Assembly (NCBI GenBank): GCA_019415525.1
Contig: DXZA01000002.1
Coordinates: 107,766-171,765 of the forward strand
Length of the DNA: 64,000 bases
From: Tyzzerella sp.
Lineage (GTDB): Bacteria > Bacillota > Clostridia > Lachnospirales > Anaerotignaceae
Reading direction: 5' to 3'
Position numbers and translations under genes: made by a program. Every line of letters starts with the position of its first letter. The stretch's first letter is position 1. Of the stretch, positions 50,196-59,612 are shown piece by piece. The notes under the pieces are model-generated. The model did no database searches and was not told the DNA's origin. It worked only from the letters and a program-made list of their open reading frames with translations.

Positions 50196-50786
50196 ATGAA
50201 AGAAAGAATTAAAAAACAATTAGAATTTATATATGAAATAGACAAGGCAAAAAATATATTCCGTCAGACATATGTTTCAAATGGTGAAAGAACTGAAAAT
50301 GATGCAGAACATTCATGGCATTTGGCGATAATGGCTTTTGTACTTTCTGAATATGTTGGAGATGATGTAGATGTATTAAAAACTATTAAAATGGTACTTA
50401 TGCATGACCTTGTTGAAATATATGCAGGTGATACATATTGTTATGATGCAGAAGCCAACATGGATAAAGAAGAAAGAGAGAAAAAAGCAGCAGAAAAAAT
50501 ATATGGACTTTTACCAAAAGACCAGTATGATGAATATAAAAGTTTATGGGAAGAGTTTGAGAAAGTAGAAACAAAAGAAGCAAAATTTGCTTCTATATTA
50601 GATAAAATACAGCCTGTAATGCTTAATTATGGCACAGAGGGCAGAGCATGGAGAGAGCATGGTATATATCGTGACCAAGTTGAAAAAAGAAATAAAGTTG
50701 TATTTGATGGACCAAAAGAATTTTCTGAAATTTTAACAGCTATACTTGATTTGGCAGAGGAAAAAGGCTATCTCAAAACAAGATAA
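50196..50786 (+). CDS. HD-domain hydrolase (YfbR / HDDC2-type nucleotidase-like)
   Basis: 196 residues, from ATG 50196. The HD motifs are NDAEHSWHLAIMAF (first His), VLMHDLVEIYAGDTYCYD (HD pair and EIYAGD, typical of the HD_3 / YfbR group) and a later Asp (ILDKIQPVMLNY). The family includes 5'-deoxynucleotidases that act on dNMPs. A helical cytosolic protein. A longer frame upstream overlaps the GNAT gene, without a ribosome site. Terminator directly downstream. Confidence 0.85.
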   Translation: MKERIKKQLEFIYEIDKAKNIFRQTYVSNGERTENDAEHSWHLAIMAFVLSEYVGDDVDVLKTIKMVLMHDLVEIYAGDTYCYDAEANMDKEEREKKAAEKIYGLLPKDQYDEYKSLWEEFEKVETKEAKFASILDKIQPVMLNYGTEGRAWREHGIYRDQVEKRNKVVFDGPKEFSEILTAILDLAEEKGYLKTR

Positions 50787-50788
50787 AG

Positions 50789-50823
50789 TAAAAAGGTGTT
50801 CCATATAGGAACACCTTTTAGGT
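50789..50823. terminator. Bidirectional terminator, HD hydrolase / HPr-like
   Basis: AAAAGGTGTTCC - ATATA - GGAACACCTTTT between convergent genes. Confidence 0.9.
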
Positions 50824-50878
50824 TGTAGGAATGTTATTAAATTAAAATTTTATTATAAGAAGGTTTTTGTTAAATCAA

Positions 50879-51109
50879 TTATTTAGCAATATAATCTGAT
50901 AATTTGTTGAATAAATGTTTTGTATTAACACCATCTTCAACTACTAAATCAATCTGTTCATTGAAATCAAGAGTAAGTAATCCAAGTATTGATTTTGCAT
51001 CAACCATTGTTGATTTGCTATGAAGCCATACATCATAATTACAATCAGAAGCTGCCTGATTTATAGCTTTTATATCATCTAAGCCTTTGATATTGATTTT
51101 TTTAATCAT
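50879..51109 (-). CDS. HPr-family protein without the catalytic histidine (Crh-like)
   Basis: 76 residues with the HPr fold length. The active-site region, normally GLHARPA, reads GLDDIKAINQAASD, so His15 is missing and PTS phosphotransfer is not possible. The regulatory Ser46 region is kept (AKSILGLLTL, normally LKSIMGVMSL). In B. subtilis, Crh has the same combination: no His15, Ser46 phosphorylated by HPr kinase, a CcpA co-repressor. The analogy is functional only; this protein may also be an unrelated HPr-like regulator. ATG 51109 is chosen because AAGGGGA is eight bases before it; TTG 51115 is too close. Confidence 0.82.
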   Translation of the reverse strand: MIKKINIKGLDDIKAINQAASDCNYDVWLHSKSTMVDAKSILGLLTLDFNEQIDLVVEDGVNTKHLFNKLSDYIAK

Positions 51110-51508
51110 AACCAAGTCCCCTTTTTATTATTTTATATCTAAATTTTTATTTATTAGCTTTTGTTTTTTACAATGATTATTATATCATAAAAAAATAAAA
51201 AGAAAAGTGTTTTTGTTAAATTTTTCTTTTTGAAAATTATTATTTATTTTAAAATTATATAAAAAATAATTATATTTTATATTTATATTTATAAGATATA
51301 AATATAAAAAAGTTTTTTAGAACGTATAGTGAATATAATTCCTGTTAAAACTATGTTTAATAAGCTGTAAAACTAATATAAATATAGGTATATTTAATGA
51401 AAAAATAAAAAGTGTTTTATTGTAAGATACTTATAAAAAATTATAATGATTTTTGTGCAAGATAATTAAAAAACAGAGCTGAGTTTATAATTCAGCTCTG
51501 TTTTAAAA
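51110..51508. other. Intergenic region, HPr-like / THUMP methyltransferase
   Basis: 399 bases, extremely AT-rich and low in complexity. It holds the promoter of the HPr-like gene (a TATAAT on the minus strand near 51179-51190) and, at its right end, the terminator of the methyltransferase. No open frame with a ribosome site and no recognisable RNA. Confidence 0.5.
51470..51504 (-). terminator. Terminator of the THUMP methyltransferase
   Basis: AAACAGAGCTGA - GTTTATAA - TTCAGCTCTGTTT; on the minus strand followed by TTTTTTAATT. Confidence 0.85.
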
Positions 51509-52648
51509 TTAGTTCTTTTTTGGAGGTCTTGGTCCATAGAATTGATAATAATCAGTTTTAATTCTACCGTTGAAAAGTTTTCTTTTTGCATCAGCTTTTC
51601 TTCCAAAAAGTTTTTCAAAATATTCCATAGAAGTTATAAGATATGTTGACCAAGTTGTATTTTCAGCCATAATTCTTCCTAATGTTCTATAAATATTTTC
51701 TACCTCTTTAAGCTCCCCAAGACGTTCACCATATGGTGGATTTGTTATAAGTACACCATAATCTCCCATAAGTTTTGTTTCTTCACAAGGTTTTACTTCA
51801 AATGTTATACAGTCATCAACACCTGCTTTTATAGCATTTTCTTTTGCTACTTCTATTGCTTCTGGGTCAATATCAGTTCCATAAATATGAAGTTCTGTAT
51901 CGTAATCTATTGCTTTGTATGCATCTATTCTTGCCTGTTTCCAAAGGGAAGGGTCAATTCTTTCCCATTCTTCAGAAGCAAATTTTCTGTTTAAACCAGG
52001 TGCTATATTTCTTCCTATAAGAGCAGCTTCAATAGGAATTGTTCCAGAACCGCAGAATGGGTCAAGAAGTATTCTATCTTTTCTCCAATAGCTTAATTGT
52101 ACCATTGCAGCAGCAAGAGATTCTTTTAAAGGTGCTGTCATAGCATCGGCACGATAACCTCTTTTGTGAAGACTGGAGCCAGATGTATCTATTGCAAGAG
52201 TAACCATATCTTTAAGTATTGCAACTTGTATTTTATATTCTGCTCCTGTTTCGTCAAACCAATCAACTTTATATTTTTGTTTAAGTTTTTCTACAACAGC
52301 TTTTTTAACTATTGCTTGACAGTCAGAAACGCTAAAAAGTGTTGATTTTACTGATTTACCTACAACAGTAAATTTTCCGTCAACAGGTATCCAGTCACCC
52401 CAGGGAAGAGCTTTTGTTTTTTCAAAAAGTTCATCAAAAGTAACTGCCTTAAATTCACCCATTTTTATCCAAACACGTCCTGCACAGCGAAGCCACATAT
52501 TAGCTTTTACAATTGTGCTTTCATCACCTGTAAATTCAACTTTTCCGTCAGATGCCTTGATGTCATCAAAACCAAGAGATATAAGTTCTCTTTTAACAAC
52601 GGCTTCAAGGCCGAATGTTGTTGTCGCTATAAGATTTATTTTTCCCAT
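51509..52648 (-). CDS. THUMP-domain class I RNA methyltransferase (RlmL/YpsC type)
   Basis: 379 residues. An N-terminal THUMP domain (about 1-155; FGLEAVVKRELISLGF) binds RNA; the UPF0020 methyltransferase domain follows with the FCGSGTIPIEAALIGRNIAPG SAM loop (about 195-215), YGTDIDPEAIEVAKENA and the catalytic NPPYGER motif (about 305-311), typical of N2-guanine methylation. Probably modifies 23S rRNA (as RlmL, m2G2445) but tRNA (Trm14-like) is possible. Ribosome site ATGGAG. Monocistronic. Confidence 0.9.
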   Translation of the reverse strand: MGKINLIATTTFGLEAVVKRELISLGFDDIKASDGKVEFTGDESTIVKANMWLRCAGRVWIKMGEFKAVTFDELFEKTKALPWGDWIPVDGKFTVVGKSVKSTLFSVSDCQAIVKKAVVEKLKQKYKVDWFDETGAEYKIQVAILKDMVTLAIDTSGSSLHKRGYRADAMTAPLKESLAAAMVQLSYWRKDRILLDPFCGSGTIPIEAALIGRNIAPGLNRKFASEEWERIDPSLWKQARIDAYKAIDYDTELHIYGTDIDPEAIEVAKENAIKAGVDDCITFEVKPCEETKLMGDYGVLITNPPYGERLGELKEVENIYRTLGRIMAENTTWSTYLITSMEYFEKLFGRKADAKRKLFNGRIKTDYYQFYGPRPPKKN

Positions 52649-52800
52649 AAAATTTCTCCATTAATTGTTTTATTTGCAATTTATTATATCAAAAAAAGTT
52701 GATTTTTCATACACATAATTATTATACTTGAAAAAAATAATGTTTAAATGTATAGTATTTATTGATTGAGTGATTAATATTTAAAGAATGGAGAGTATGA

Positions 52801-53934
52801 ATGTACAAATTATTAAAAACTTGCGGTAGAGCAAAAAGAGGTGAGTTCCATACTCCTCATGGTGTTATACAGACACCTGTTTTTATGAATGTTGGAACTC
52901 TTGCAGCTATAAAAGGAGCACTTTCAACTGAAGATTTGGAAAAAATCAAATGTCAAGTTGAACTTTCAAACACATATCATCTTCATTTAAGACCAGGAGA
53001 TGAGGTTGTAAAAAAACTTGGAGGTCTTCATAAATTTATGGTATGGGATAAACCTATACTTACTGATTCCGGCGGATTTCAGGTGTTTTCACTTACTTCT
53101 TTAAGAAAAATAACAGAAGAGGGTGTATATTTTAATTCTCATATAGATGGAAGAAAAATATTTATGGGACCTGAAGAAAGTATGAGAATACAGTCAAATC
53201 TTGCTTCAACAATAGCTATGGCTTTTGATGAATGTATTGGAATACCTGCTGAAAGAAATTATGTTGAGCAATCTGTTGCTAGAACAACAAGATGGCTTGC
53301 TCGTTCAAAAGCTGAAATACAAAGACTTAATAGCCTTGATGATACAATAAATAAAAAACAAATGCTTTTTGGTATAAATCAAGGTGCTATATATTCTGAT
53401 ATAAGAATTGAGCATGCAAAAGTTATATCAGAAATGGATTTGGACGGATATGCTATAGGTGGTCTTGCTGTTGGTGAAACTCATGAAGAAATGTACCATA
53501 TACTTGAAGAAGTTGTACCATATCTTCCACAGAATAAACCTACATATCTTATGGGTGTAGGTACACCAGAAAATATACTTGAAGCAGTTGAAAGAGGTGT
53601 TGATTTCTTCGATTGTGTTCTTCCAGCAAGAAATGGTCGCCATGCTAACGTATATACTAATAAAGGTAAGCTTAATCTTATGAATGCGAAATATGAGCTT
53701 GATGATACACCTATTGATGAAACATGTACATGTCCAACCTGTCAAAGATATACAAAAGCTTATATTCGTCATCTTTTCAAAGCAAAAGAAATGCTTGCAA
53801 TGCGTCTTTGTGTTATGCATAATCTTCATTTCTTCAATACAATGATGGAAGAAATAAGAGAAGCTATAGAGCAGGATAGATTTGCTGAATATAAGAAAGC
53901 TAAGCTTGAAGGATTTAAGGAAAATAGCAAATAA
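52801..53934 (+). CDS. tgt: tRNA-guanine transglycosylase (queuine/preQ1 tRNA-ribosyltransferase)
   Basis: 377 residues; exchanges the guanine at wobble position 34 of GUN-anticodon tRNAs for preQ1. Motifs: TPVFMNVGTLAAIKG, the nucleophile and binding region DSGGFQVFSL, AIGGLAVGE, YLMGVGTPENILEAVERGVDFFDCVLPARNGRHANVYT with the catalytic Asp, and the zinc site CTCPTC with later Cys and His. Typical bacterial length. ATG with GGAGAG upstream. It is followed by yajC after about 97 bases, the common Clostridia order; queA is not in the window. Confidence 0.97.
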   Translation: MYKLLKTCGRAKRGEFHTPHGVIQTPVFMNVGTLAAIKGALSTEDLEKIKCQVELSNTYHLHLRPGDEVVKKLGGLHKFMVWDKPILTDSGGFQVFSLTSLRKITEEGVYFNSHIDGRKIFMGPEESMRIQSNLASTIAMAFDECIGIPAERNYVEQSVARTTRWLARSKAEIQRLNSLDDTINKKQMLFGINQGAIYSDIRIEHAKVISEMDLDGYAIGGLAVGETHEEMYHILEEVVPYLPQNKPTYLMGVGTPENILEAVERGVDFFDCVLPARNGRHANVYTNKGKLNLMNAKYELDDTPIDETCTCPTCQRYTKAYIRHLFKAKEMLAMRLCVMHNLHFFNTMMEEIREAIEQDRFAEYKKAKLEGFKENSK

Positions 53935-54031
53935 TTAAATATATATTTGACTATTATAAATGATTTTACTATAATTTATTTACTATGCTTTATTATTCAA
54001 AGAATAATAAATTGAAAAGGAGAGAGTTTTA

Positions 54032-54493
54032 ATGAGTAATTTTATGTATTTACTTAGCGGAACAAGTTCCGTAGTTGGAAGTGGTGCTTCTACAAGTGGA
54101 GCAGCAGAAGGTACAACACAGGCAGCAGGTGGATTTTTATCAAATCCTGTTATGATGATAGTAGTATATTGTGTTGTTATTTTTGGTGCTTTATATTTCT
54201 TCTCTATAAGACCACAGAAAAAAAGAGAAGCAGAAGCAGAAGCTATGCGTTCAGTAATTAAAGTTGGTGACCCTGTTTTATTAAACAATGGTATGTTTGG
54301 AACAATAGCTGACGTTACAGCAGAATGTTTTGTTGTTGAATTTGGTACAAACAAAGGTATTCGTATACCTGTTCTTAAACAGGAAGTTGCTCTTGTAAGA
54401 GAACCAAATCTTTCAAATAAAGAGGTAGAACCTGTTGTTGAAGAAAAACCTAAAAAATCATTATTTGGTTTTGGTAAAAAAGAAGATAAATAA
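54032..54493 (+). CDS. yajC: Preprotein translocase accessory subunit YajC
   Basis: 153 residues. A single membrane segment (VMMIVVYCVVIFGALYFFSI, about 45-64) is followed by RPQKKREAEAEAMRSVIKVGDPVLLNNGMFGTI, the YajC signature, and an Ser/Ala-Gly-rich N-terminus of 40 residues (TSSVVGSGASTSGAAEGTTQ) that is longer than usual. YajC associates with SecDF and helps SecYEG export. The usual secD-secF neighbours are missing here because a terminator follows immediately. Ribosome site AAAGGAG. Confidence 0.92.
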   Translation: MSNFMYLLSGTSSVVGSGASTSGAAEGTTQAAGGFLSNPVMMIVVYCVVIFGALYFFSIRPQKKREAEAEAMRSVIKVGDPVLLNNGMFGTIADVTAECFVVEFGTNKGIRIPVLKQEVALVREPNLSNKEVEPVVEEKPKKSLFGFGKKEDK

Positions 54494-54497
54494 AAAT

Positions 54498-54530
54498 AAA
54501 AAAACCACAGATTAATCTGTGGTTTTTATT
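54498..54530. terminator. Bidirectional terminator, yajC / ABC-F
   Basis: AAAAACCACAGATT / AATCTGTGGTTTTT, a palindrome without a distinct loop, flanked by A and T runs. Confidence 0.9.
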
Positions 54531-54531
54531 T

Positions 54532-56088
54532 TTATATATGTTTTGTTGTCCAAGTTTCACAGTTCCATACATCTGTTGCAAGACCTTCATAAAATTCAGG
54601 TTCATGACATATAAGAAGTATACTTCCCTTATATGCTTTTAAAGCTCTTTTAAGTTCATCTTTTGCATCAACATCAAGATGGTTTGTAGGCTCGTCTAAA
54701 AGAAGTATATTACTTTCTCTGTTTATAAGTTTGCAAAGTCGTACTTTTGCCTGCTCTCCACCACTTAATACTTTTACCATACTTTCAATATGTTTTGTAG
54801 TAAGTCCACATTTTGCAAGAGCAGAACGTACTTCATACTGATTGAAAGAAGGAAACTCTGCCCATATTTCGTCTATACAGCTTATATTATTTTCATATTT
54901 CTTTTCTTGTTCAAAATATCCTATACTTAAATAATCACCAAGTTCAACCTTTCCTGAAAGAGGTGGAATAAGTCCTAAAATACTTTTTAAAAGAGTTGTT
55001 TTACCAATACCATTTGCACCTGTAAGAACTATTTTTTGTCCTCTTTCCATTTCAAGAGTTAATGGTCTTGAAAGTGGCTCATCATATCCTATTACAAGGT
55101 CTTCTGTTTTAAATATATATCTACTTGCAGCTCTTGCTTCTTTAAAGTTAAATTCTGGCTTTGGTTTTTCTTTAGCAAGCTCTATTATTTCCATTTTATC
55201 AAGCTTTTTCTGTCTTGACATAGCCATATTTCTTGTTGAAACTCTTGCTTTATTTCTTGCAACAAAATCTTTAAGCTCATCGATTTCTTGTTGCTGTCTT
55301 TTATATGCAGCTTCAAGCTGTGCTTTTTTCATTGCATATACTTCTTGGAATTTATCATAATCTCCAACATATCTATTTATTTCTTGATTTTCAACATGAT
55401 ATATAAGGTTTATAACGCTATTAAGAAAAGGAATATCATGAGATATAAGTATAAAAGCGTTTTCATAGTCAATAAGATATCTTTTAAGCCATTCTATATG
55501 TTGAACATCAAGGTAGTTTGTAGGTTCGTCCAAAAGAAGTATATCAGGTTTTTCAAGAAGAAGTTTTCCTAAAAGTACTTTTGTTCTTTGACCACCACTA
55601 AGCTCTGTAACATCTTTATCAAAACCTATATCTTCAAGACCAAGAGCACGACCAACTTCATCAACTTTTGCATCTATAATATAAAAATCGTGAGAGTCAA
55701 GTAAATCCTGTATAGTACCTGTTTCTTCCATAAGAGTTTCAAGTTCTTCTGGAGTAGCATCACCCATTTTTCCATACATTTCATTCATACTTGCTTCCAT
55801 ATCAAAAAGATATGAAAAAGCAGATTTAAGAACATCTCTTATAGTCATACCCTTTTCAAGAACAGTATGCTGGTCAAGATAGCCTACACGCACATTTTTT
55901 GCCCATTCTATTTTACCTTCATCAGGCTGAAGTTTACCTGTTACGATATTCATAAATGTAGATTTACCTTCGCCGTTTGCACCTATAAATCCTACATGTT
56001 CACCTTTTAAAAGACGGAATGATACATTATTAAAAATAGCTCTATCGCCAAAACCATGGCTTAAGTTTGTTACATTTAAAATACTCAT
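54532..56088 (-). CDS. ABC-F family ATPase
   Basis: 518 residues with two ABC domains and no membrane segment. Domain 1 has Walker A GANGEGKST, signature LSGGQRTKVLLGKLLLEKPDILLLDEPTNYLD; domain 2 has GANGIGKTTLL and LSGGEQAKVRLCKLINRESNILLLDEPTNHLD. The inter-domain helical arm (AYKRQQQEIDELKDFVARNKARVST) is the P-site tRNA interaction motif of ribosome-bound ABC-F proteins. Members protect ribosomes from stalling or antibiotics; which role applies is unknown. Closest in shape to YbiT/YkpA-type proteins. Ribosome site AAGGAG. Confidence 0.9.
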   Translation of the reverse strand: MSILNVTNLSHGFGDRAIFNNVSFRLLKGEHVGFIGANGEGKSTFMNIVTGKLQPDEGKIEWAKNVRVGYLDQHTVLEKGMTIRDVLKSAFSYLFDMEASMNEMYGKMGDATPEELETLMEETGTIQDLLDSHDFYIIDAKVDEVGRALGLEDIGFDKDVTELSGGQRTKVLLGKLLLEKPDILLLDEPTNYLDVQHIEWLKRYLIDYENAFILISHDIPFLNSVINLIYHVENQEINRYVGDYDKFQEVYAMKKAQLEAAYKRQQQEIDELKDFVARNKARVSTRNMAMSRQKKLDKMEIIELAKEKPKPEFNFKEARAASRYIFKTEDLVIGYDEPLSRPLTLEMERGQKIVLTGANGIGKTTLLKSILGLIPPLSGKVELGDYLSIGYFEQEKKYENNISCIDEIWAEFPSFNQYEVRSALAKCGLTTKHIESMVKVLSGGEQAKVRLCKLINRESNILLLDEPTNHLDVDAKDELKRALKAYKGSILLICHEPEFYEGLATDVWNCETWTTKHI

Positions 56089-56474
56089 TTCAAAACTCCT
56101 TATAAAATATAGTTGCTCTGTTGAGTTTACACTAAAAATGCTATGTTTTCAAGAAAAAACAGTTATTTTATTTATAGTAATAAAGTATATTTATATTAAA
56201 TATTAAATCCTTTTGAATACAATATATTATCTTCAAAATGTTTGTTGTAAAAAAATATAATTTTAATGCATATTAAAGTAGAATATTTGTTTATTTAGAA
56301 TAATAATATAATTTTTTGAATTAGTATATAGAAAAATATTTAAAAATGTTGTATGCTAAATATAAGTATCTGTTATTAATTTTATATAAATTTAATATAG
56401 ATGCACTTATATATTGTAATTGGTGTGATTATATGTGCCACTATCAATAAGTACAAAAGGAGAGAAAAGAAATT
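56089..56474. other. Intergenic region upstream of the hydrogenase-sensor operon
   Basis: 386 bases, AT-rich, separating two divergent genes. A partial inverted repeat with ends GCAC and GTGC (about 56403-56437) lies just before the ribosome site of the first operon gene and could be an operator or leader hairpin. No standard sigma-A promoter is convincing and no Rex box (TTGTGA-type palindrome) was found. No riboswitch or open frame. Confidence 0.45.
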
Positions 56475-56717
56475 ATGATTATTAAAGTTTGTATTGGAAG
56501 TGCATGTCATTTAAAAGGCTCCTATGACATAATAAAGGTTTTTGAAAAACTTATAGCTGAAAATGATATGTCTGAAAAAGTATGTGTAAAAGCAAGCTTT
56601 TGTCTTGGTAATTGTGTTGGTGCTGTTTCTGTAAAATTTGATGAAAAAGTTTATTCTGTACAACCGGAAACAGCAGAAGAATTTTTTAATAGTATTGTGA
56701 GGAAGAAGGTGTGCTGA
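56475..56717 (+). CDS. Thioredoxin-like [2Fe-2S] ferredoxin
   Basis: 80 residues. Cysteines in KVCIGSACHLKGS and FCLGNC provide the four ligands of a [2Fe-2S] cluster in the NuoE/HoxE-type thioredoxin-like fold. It would pass electrons to or from the hydrogenase-like protein encoded next. The next ATG overlaps its stop (TGATG), so the two are translationally coupled. First gene of the redox-sensing operon. Ribosome site AAAGGAGAG. Confidence 0.88.
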   Translation: MIIKVCIGSACHLKGSYDIIKVFEKLIAENDMSEKVCVKASFCLGNCVGAVSVKFDEKVYSVQPETAEEFFNSIVRKKVC

Positions 56718-58423
56718 TGAAATTATTTAATTTCACAGCAGAGCATTGTAAAAATTGTTATAAATGTGTAAGAAGTTGTCCTGTTAAGGCTATAAGATTT
56801 GATAATAATATAGCTGTTATTGATGAAGAAAAATGTATTGCTTGTGGTCAATGCTTTGTTACATGTCCAAAACATGCAAGAAATATGGATAATGATATTT
56901 CTGTTGTTAAAGATAAAATAAAATCAGGAGAAAATGTTGTTGCTTGTATTGACCCTTCGTATATAGGTGTTTTTGATGAACCGGAAAAATTTATATCCGC
57001 ATTACGAAAGCTTGGATTTAGTAAAATCTGTGAGATAGGCGTAGGTGCTGAAGCTTGTATAAAGGAATATATGAAATACATTGAGAATAACTCAGGTGTT
57101 AAATATATTATAAACAGTAGCTGTCCTTCTGTTAATATGTTTATACAAAAATATTATCCAAAACTTACGAAATATCTTATGCCTGTTGTAATACCTATTG
57201 AAGCCGTTGGAAAGGCTATAAAACAACAAGAGCCTAATGCATATACAGTATATATAGGACCTTGTATGAGTAAGAAAGCTATTACATCACCATTTTTTGA
57301 TGATGCACCTGTAAATGCACATATTACATTTGTTGAAATTATGAGAATGTTTAAACATAGTTTTATAGATATGGATACTATGGAACCATCTGTACCGGAT
57401 ATAACACCTAACAGTTGTGGTGATAATTATTCAATATCAGGTGATATGTGGGTAGGACTTCAAGAAGTTATAGAAAAAAACGGATATGATATGTTAAAAG
57501 TTAATGGATTAGACCATGTAAAAAATTTATTTGAATCAATAGAAAATGGTTCAATAAGACGTTCATATATAGGTATTTCTGCTTGTTATGAGTCTTGTAT
57601 AAATGGTCCATTTATGCCTAGTGATTTTGATAATTTATTTTTGCGTAAACAGAAAATGAGATTTTTTGCTAAAAAGGGTTGGAATATAAATAAAAGCAAT
57701 ATTGATTGGAGTAAAATAGACTTAAAAGCTGATTATATGCCAAATCCTGTAGTGCGAGAAAAAGCACCAGATGAAGAAATAGTAAAAATACTTAAAAAAA
57801 TGGGTAAATACTCAAAAGCAGATGAGCTTGATTGTGGTGCTTGTGGATATGATAGCTGTAGAAAGAAAGCACAAGCCGTTTATGAGGGTATGTCTACAAC
57901 AGATATGTGTATGCCTTATATGCGTATAAAGGCTGAAAATATTAATGGTACAATATTCTTTAATTCAAGAAATGTAATAATTGTGCTTAATAGACATCTG
58001 AAAGTTGTTAATTTTAATCCTGCTGCTGAAAAAGTTTTTGGAGTATCTGCAAATGAAATAGTAGGAAAGAGTATTGAAGATATTATTCCTACTGATAATA
58101 TTTTAAAATGTATTAAAGATGAAAATGACATAATAAGTAAAAAGGTTAAACTTGAAAATTATGATAAAGTTGTACTGCAAAATATTATATACATAAAAGA
58201 GCAGAACGAAATACTTATAACAATGCAGGATATAACTCAAGATGAAAAAAGAAAGGCTGAAATGGCACTTCTTAAAAATCAGACTGTAAAAACAACAAAT
58301 GAAGTTATTGAAAAGCAGATGAGAGTTGCACAGCTTATAGCAAGTCTTATGGGAGAAACCACTGCTGAAACAAAAGTTGCTCTTACAAAACTTAGAGATG
58401 TTGTTATAAAAGAGGGTGATTAA
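56717..58423 (+). CDS. Sensory [FeFe] hydrogenase, group C (HydS type), with PAS domain
   Basis: 568 residues. An N-terminal dicluster ferredoxin part (CKNCYKCVRSCP, CIACGQCFVTCP) leads to a hydrogenase domain whose L1 motif is NSSCPSV instead of TSCCPxW, so the proton-relay Cys is Ser; L2 is GPCMSKK and L3 SACYESC. Then a four-Cys cluster (CGACGYDSCRKKA, about 373-385), a PAS domain (about 412-510; GRLKVVNFNPAAEKVFG-like) and a helical tail. This is the layout of group C sensory hydrogenases, thought to sense H2 or redox state. Start at ATG 56717; an earlier in-frame GTG at 56711 is less likely. Confidence 0.9.
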   Translation: MKLFNFTAEHCKNCYKCVRSCPVKAIRFDNNIAVIDEEKCIACGQCFVTCPKHARNMDNDISVVKDKIKSGENVVACIDPSYIGVFDEPEKFISALRKLGFSKICEIGVGAEACIKEYMKYIENNSGVKYIINSSCPSVNMFIQKYYPKLTKYLMPVVIPIEAVGKAIKQQEPNAYTVYIGPCMSKKAITSPFFDDAPVNAHITFVEIMRMFKHSFIDMDTMEPSVPDITPNSCGDNYSISGDMWVGLQEVIEKNGYDMLKVNGLDHVKNLFESIENGSIRRSYIGISACYESCINGPFMPSDFDNLFLRKQKMRFFAKKGWNINKSNIDWSKIDLKADYMPNPVVREKAPDEEIVKILKKMGKYSKADELDCGACGYDSCRKKAQAVYEGMSTTDMCMPYMRIKAENINGTIFFNSRNVIIVLNRHLKVVNFNPAAEKVFGVSANEIVGKSIEDIIPTDNILKCIKDENDIISKKVKLENYDKVVLQNIIYIKEQNEILITMQDITQDEKRKAEMALLKNQTVKTTNEVIEKQMRVAQLIASLMGETTAETKVALTKLRDVVIKEGD

Positions 58424-58425
58424 TT

Positions 58426-59595
58426 TTGTTTTTTATTGATACAGCCTATAACAGTATTATAAAGCACAACGAAGAGCTTTGTGGTGACCATGTTGAGCAA
58501 GTGAATTTGCCAGATAGCAAAATACTTGTTTTATCTGATGGATTAGGAAGTGGTGTAAAAGCAAATATACTTGCTACTTTAACATCAAAAATAGCTGCAA
58601 CAATGCTTAAAGAAGGTGCAAGTCTTGAGGATACAATAGATACAATAGTTCATACATTACCTGTATGTTCTGAAAGAAAGCTTGCCTATTCAACATTTAC
58701 AATAATAAAGGTTTATAATGATGGAAATGTTTATATAGCCGAGTTTGATAATCCTTCAATATTTCTTATTAAAAATGGTGAGAGCAAAGAAATTAATAAA
58801 GTAAAAAGAGTAATAAATGATAAAGTAATTTATGAAAGTAATTTTACTATTGATGAAGAAAGCATGATAGTTGCTGTAAGTGATGGCGTTGTACATGCTG
58901 GTGTCGGAAAAAGTCTTAACCTTGGGTGGCAAAGAGAAAATGTTGAAAATTATCTTAAAGAAATATCAAAAAATAATGTTTCAACAAAAGCTACAATAAG
59001 ATATGTATTAAATCAATGTAATACATATTATGAAGGTGAAGCCGGAGATGATACAACAGTTCTTGCTGTAAAAATAAGAAAACAAAATACAATAAATCTT
59101 TTTACAGGTCCACCAAAAAATCCAGAAGAGGATTTTTCTGTTGTAAATGAAATACTTGCAGCTGAAGGAAAGGTTGTTGTTTGTGGAGGAACAACAGCAA
59201 ATATAATGGCTAGAATGCTTGGTTGTGAAATAGAAATTGATGTTTCTACAATGACATCTACTGTTCCGCCTGTTGCAATAATACCTAAAATGGAACTTGT
59301 TACAGAAGGTGTAATAACAATAAATAAAGCAATAGAACTTATAACTTCCTATAACAATCCTATGGAAATGCCAAATGTATTACATAAGTTACAAGAGCGA
59401 AATGCAGCAGCTATGCTTGCACGACTTCTTATAGAAGATTGTGATAAACTTAATTTATGGGTAGGACAGGCAATAAATCCTGCACATCAAGAGGATAGTT
59501 TTCCTATGGGATTTAATTTTAAGATGAATCAGGTTAAAAAATTAGCTGATTTAGTTGAGAAAATGGGTAAAGAAGTAAGAATAAAATATATATAA
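58426..59595 (+). CDS. SpoIIE-type PP2C protein phosphatase
   Basis: 389 residues. Metal-binding motifs of the SpoIIE/PPM fold: VLSDGLGSG, VAVSDGVVHAG and GEAGDDTTVLAVKI. The catalytic domain covers about residues 1-220; a C-terminal extension of about 165 residues (VVNEILAAEGKVVVCGGTTANIMARMLG...) is not recognised. TTG start at 58426 after AGAGGGTG, three bases from the hydrogenase stop. Phosphatases in this position are proposed to transmit the sensory hydrogenase signal by dephosphorylating a regulator. Confidence 0.88.
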   Translation: MFFIDTAYNSIIKHNEELCGDHVEQVNLPDSKILVLSDGLGSGVKANILATLTSKIAATMLKEGASLEDTIDTIVHTLPVCSERKLAYSTFTIIKVYNDGNVYIAEFDNPSIFLIKNGESKEINKVKRVINDKVIYESNFTIDEESMIVAVSDGVVHAGVGKSLNLGWQRENVENYLKEISKNNVSTKATIRYVLNQCNTYYEGEAGDDTTVLAVKIRKQNTINLFTGPPKNPEEDFSVVNEILAAEGKVVVCGGTTANIMARMLGCEIEIDVSTMTSTVPPVAIIPKMELVTEGVITINKAIELITSYNNPMEMPNVLHKLQERNAAAMLARLLIEDCDKLNLWVGQAINPAHQEDSFPMGFNFKMNQVKKLADLVEKMGKEVRIKYI

Positions 59596-59612
59596 TTTAA
59601 AAGGGGTAAATT

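Noticed and set aside
49760..50786. GNAT plus following gene as a toxin-antitoxin system
   Set aside because: The second gene encodes an HD hydrolase, not an antitoxin; no DNA-binding antitoxin is present.
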